A stretch of 40,434 bases of DNA, taken from positions 1-40,434 of the IMG/VR virus record IMGVR_UViG_3300006802_011090; one strand, given 5' to 3'. This DNA is from a virus. Below are positions 39,728 through 40,434 of the stretch, piece by piece (the first letter of the stretch is position 1; the number at the start of each line of letters is the position of its first letter). The notes under the pieces are model-generated. The model searched no databases. It was not told the origin of the DNA and saw nothing but the letters and a program-made list of their open reading frames with translations. Made by a program: the position numbers and the translations under genes.

Positions 39728-40434
39728 ATGGAGTTACAAAAAACTACTAAGAAAAAGAAAATTTTATTACTATCCGATGATTTCAGATTGCCGTCTGGTA
39801 TTGGAACTATCAGTCGAGAGATTATTCTAAACACACTGAAGCATTATGATTGGATTCAGCTAGGTGCAGCACTCGAACATCCGGAAAAAGGCAAAGGATT
39901 AGATTTATCCGCACAATTACAAAAAGAAACTGGTATTGCAGATGCAAGTGTAAAAATAGTTCCATGGTCAGGTTATGGCGATCGAAATGTGTTGATATCA
40001 CTAATCAATGCAGAACGACCCGATGCTATCATGCACTTTACAGATCCTAGATATTGGGGTTGGTTGTATGCAATAGAGCATGAGATAAAATCAACATACA
40101 ATATCCCTATCATATATTATTCCATATGGGATGATTTGCCTTATCCGATGTGGAACGCACCATTTTATGCAAGTTGCGATCTGATCATGGGTATCAGCAA
40201 ACAATCAGACAATATTCATCGTGAAGTGCTTCGACAAAACGGATTTGAAGTGTTTGACGCAGATTCAGAACAGACAAGACCATTAGCTAACAATGAAATC
40301 ATAACAGGATTTGTTCCACACGGATTGAATCACAATCATTACAAACCACTACCAAACACCGATGAATTGTACAAGAAAATGCAGCATGACATAAAAATCA
40401 AGAATGATGTAGATTTTGTAGTGATGTGGAACAA
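39728..40434 (+). CDS. Glycosyltransferase-like protein (3' partial)
   Basis: 235 residues are visible; the frame is open to the right edge. A strong AAAGGAAAAAGA ribosome site precedes the ATG. The N-terminal half-domain is GT-B-like: KKILLLSDDFRLPSGIGTIS, ERPDAIMHFTDPRYWGWLYA, IPIIYYSIWDDLPYPMW, and DLIMGISKQSDNIHREVLRQ, then GFVPHGLNHNHYKPL, the usual linker before the donor domain. This would be the second glycosyltransferase in the window. The catalytic C-terminal domain is outside, so substrate cannot be judged. Confidence 0.7.
   Translation, partial: MELQKTTKKKKILLLSDDFRLPSGIGTISREIILNTLKHYDWIQLGAALEHPEKGKGLDLSAQLQKETGIADASVKIVPWSGYGDRNVLISLINAERPDAIMHFTDPRYWGWLYAIEHEIKSTYNIPIIYYSIWDDLPYPMWNAPFYASCDLIMGISKQSDNIHREVLRQNGFEVFDADSEQTRPLANNEIITGFVPHGLNHNHYKPLPNTDELYKKMQHDIKIKNDVDFVVMWN

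Noticed and set aside
39850-40050. 66-codon ORF inside the last gene
   Set aside because: It is out of frame with the clear glycosyltransferase reading that runs to the window edge.
1-40434. Reverse-strand ORFs of 60-154 codons
   Set aside because: All lie opposite well-supported + strand genes and have low-complexity, Ser/Leu/Cys-rich translations with no family pattern; they are mirror frames.

Overview
The window is a stretch of a T4-like (contractile-tailed) bacteriophage genome that most likely infects a member of the Bacteroidota. All convincing genes lie on the + strand, packed tightly with many ATGA or TAATG overlaps. The sequence is A+T rich, and I see no tRNA, rRNA, integrase, transposase or CRISPR array. 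The T4-like assignment rests on a tail sheath and tube pair, gp32-, UvsX-, RNase H-, gp41-, gp43-, gp45-, gp44- and gp62-like genes, and T4-like gene order (45, then 44, then 62). The Bacteroidota assignment rests on a C-terminal type IX secretion sorting domain and Bacteroidota-style Fn3-like domains at the left end, a small DUF5522-type Cys protein, a histone-H1-like small protein typical of that phylum, and weak use of Shine-Dalgarno sites.

Layout. 1-2.2 kb: two surface-type proteins (the first cut by the window edge) and three small genes. 2.3-12.9 kb: late tail and baseplate block (sheath, tube, gp26-like and gp51-like pair with a possible frameshift, tape measure, junction protein, LysM-type wedge protein, putative hub, structural protein). 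12.9-21.2 kb: replication and recombination block (a family A DNA polymerase-like protein, a possible nuclease, SSB, UvsX, 5'-3' exonuclease, phosphoribosyltransferase, DnaB-type helicase). 21.3-26.8 kb: nucleotide and base metabolism (class II ribonucleotide reductase, FolE, QueD, QueE, thioredoxin, GroES-like protein, small membrane protein). 26.7-29.3 kb: a family B replicative DNA polymerase. 29.3-31.0 kb: four small proteins with two types of repeated N-terminal tag, read here as capsid-targeting sequences. 31.0-40.4 kb: glycosyltransferase and DpdA-like transglycosylase pair, sliding clamp, dUTPase, clamp loader, PD-(D/E)XK nuclease, SLOG-like protein, and a second glycosyltransferase cut by the right edge.

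How it works together. The replication proteins form a T4-type replisome plus an unexpected second, family A polymerase. FolE, QueD, QueE and DpdA would make a 7-deazaguanine base and insert it into DNA, probably as protection from restriction. No QueC is visible, and a glycosyltransferase overlaps dpdA. Class II RNR, thioredoxin, dUTPase and Hpt feed nucleotide supply. The tagged small proteins look like cargo packaged in the head, cut after L-x-E by a gp21-like protease and injected with the DNA. Two promoter-like signals recur: TATTTATA boxes ahead of structural and tagged genes (late-promoter candidates), and TTGG-type elements about 35-45 nt ahead of several replication genes (early or middle candidates).
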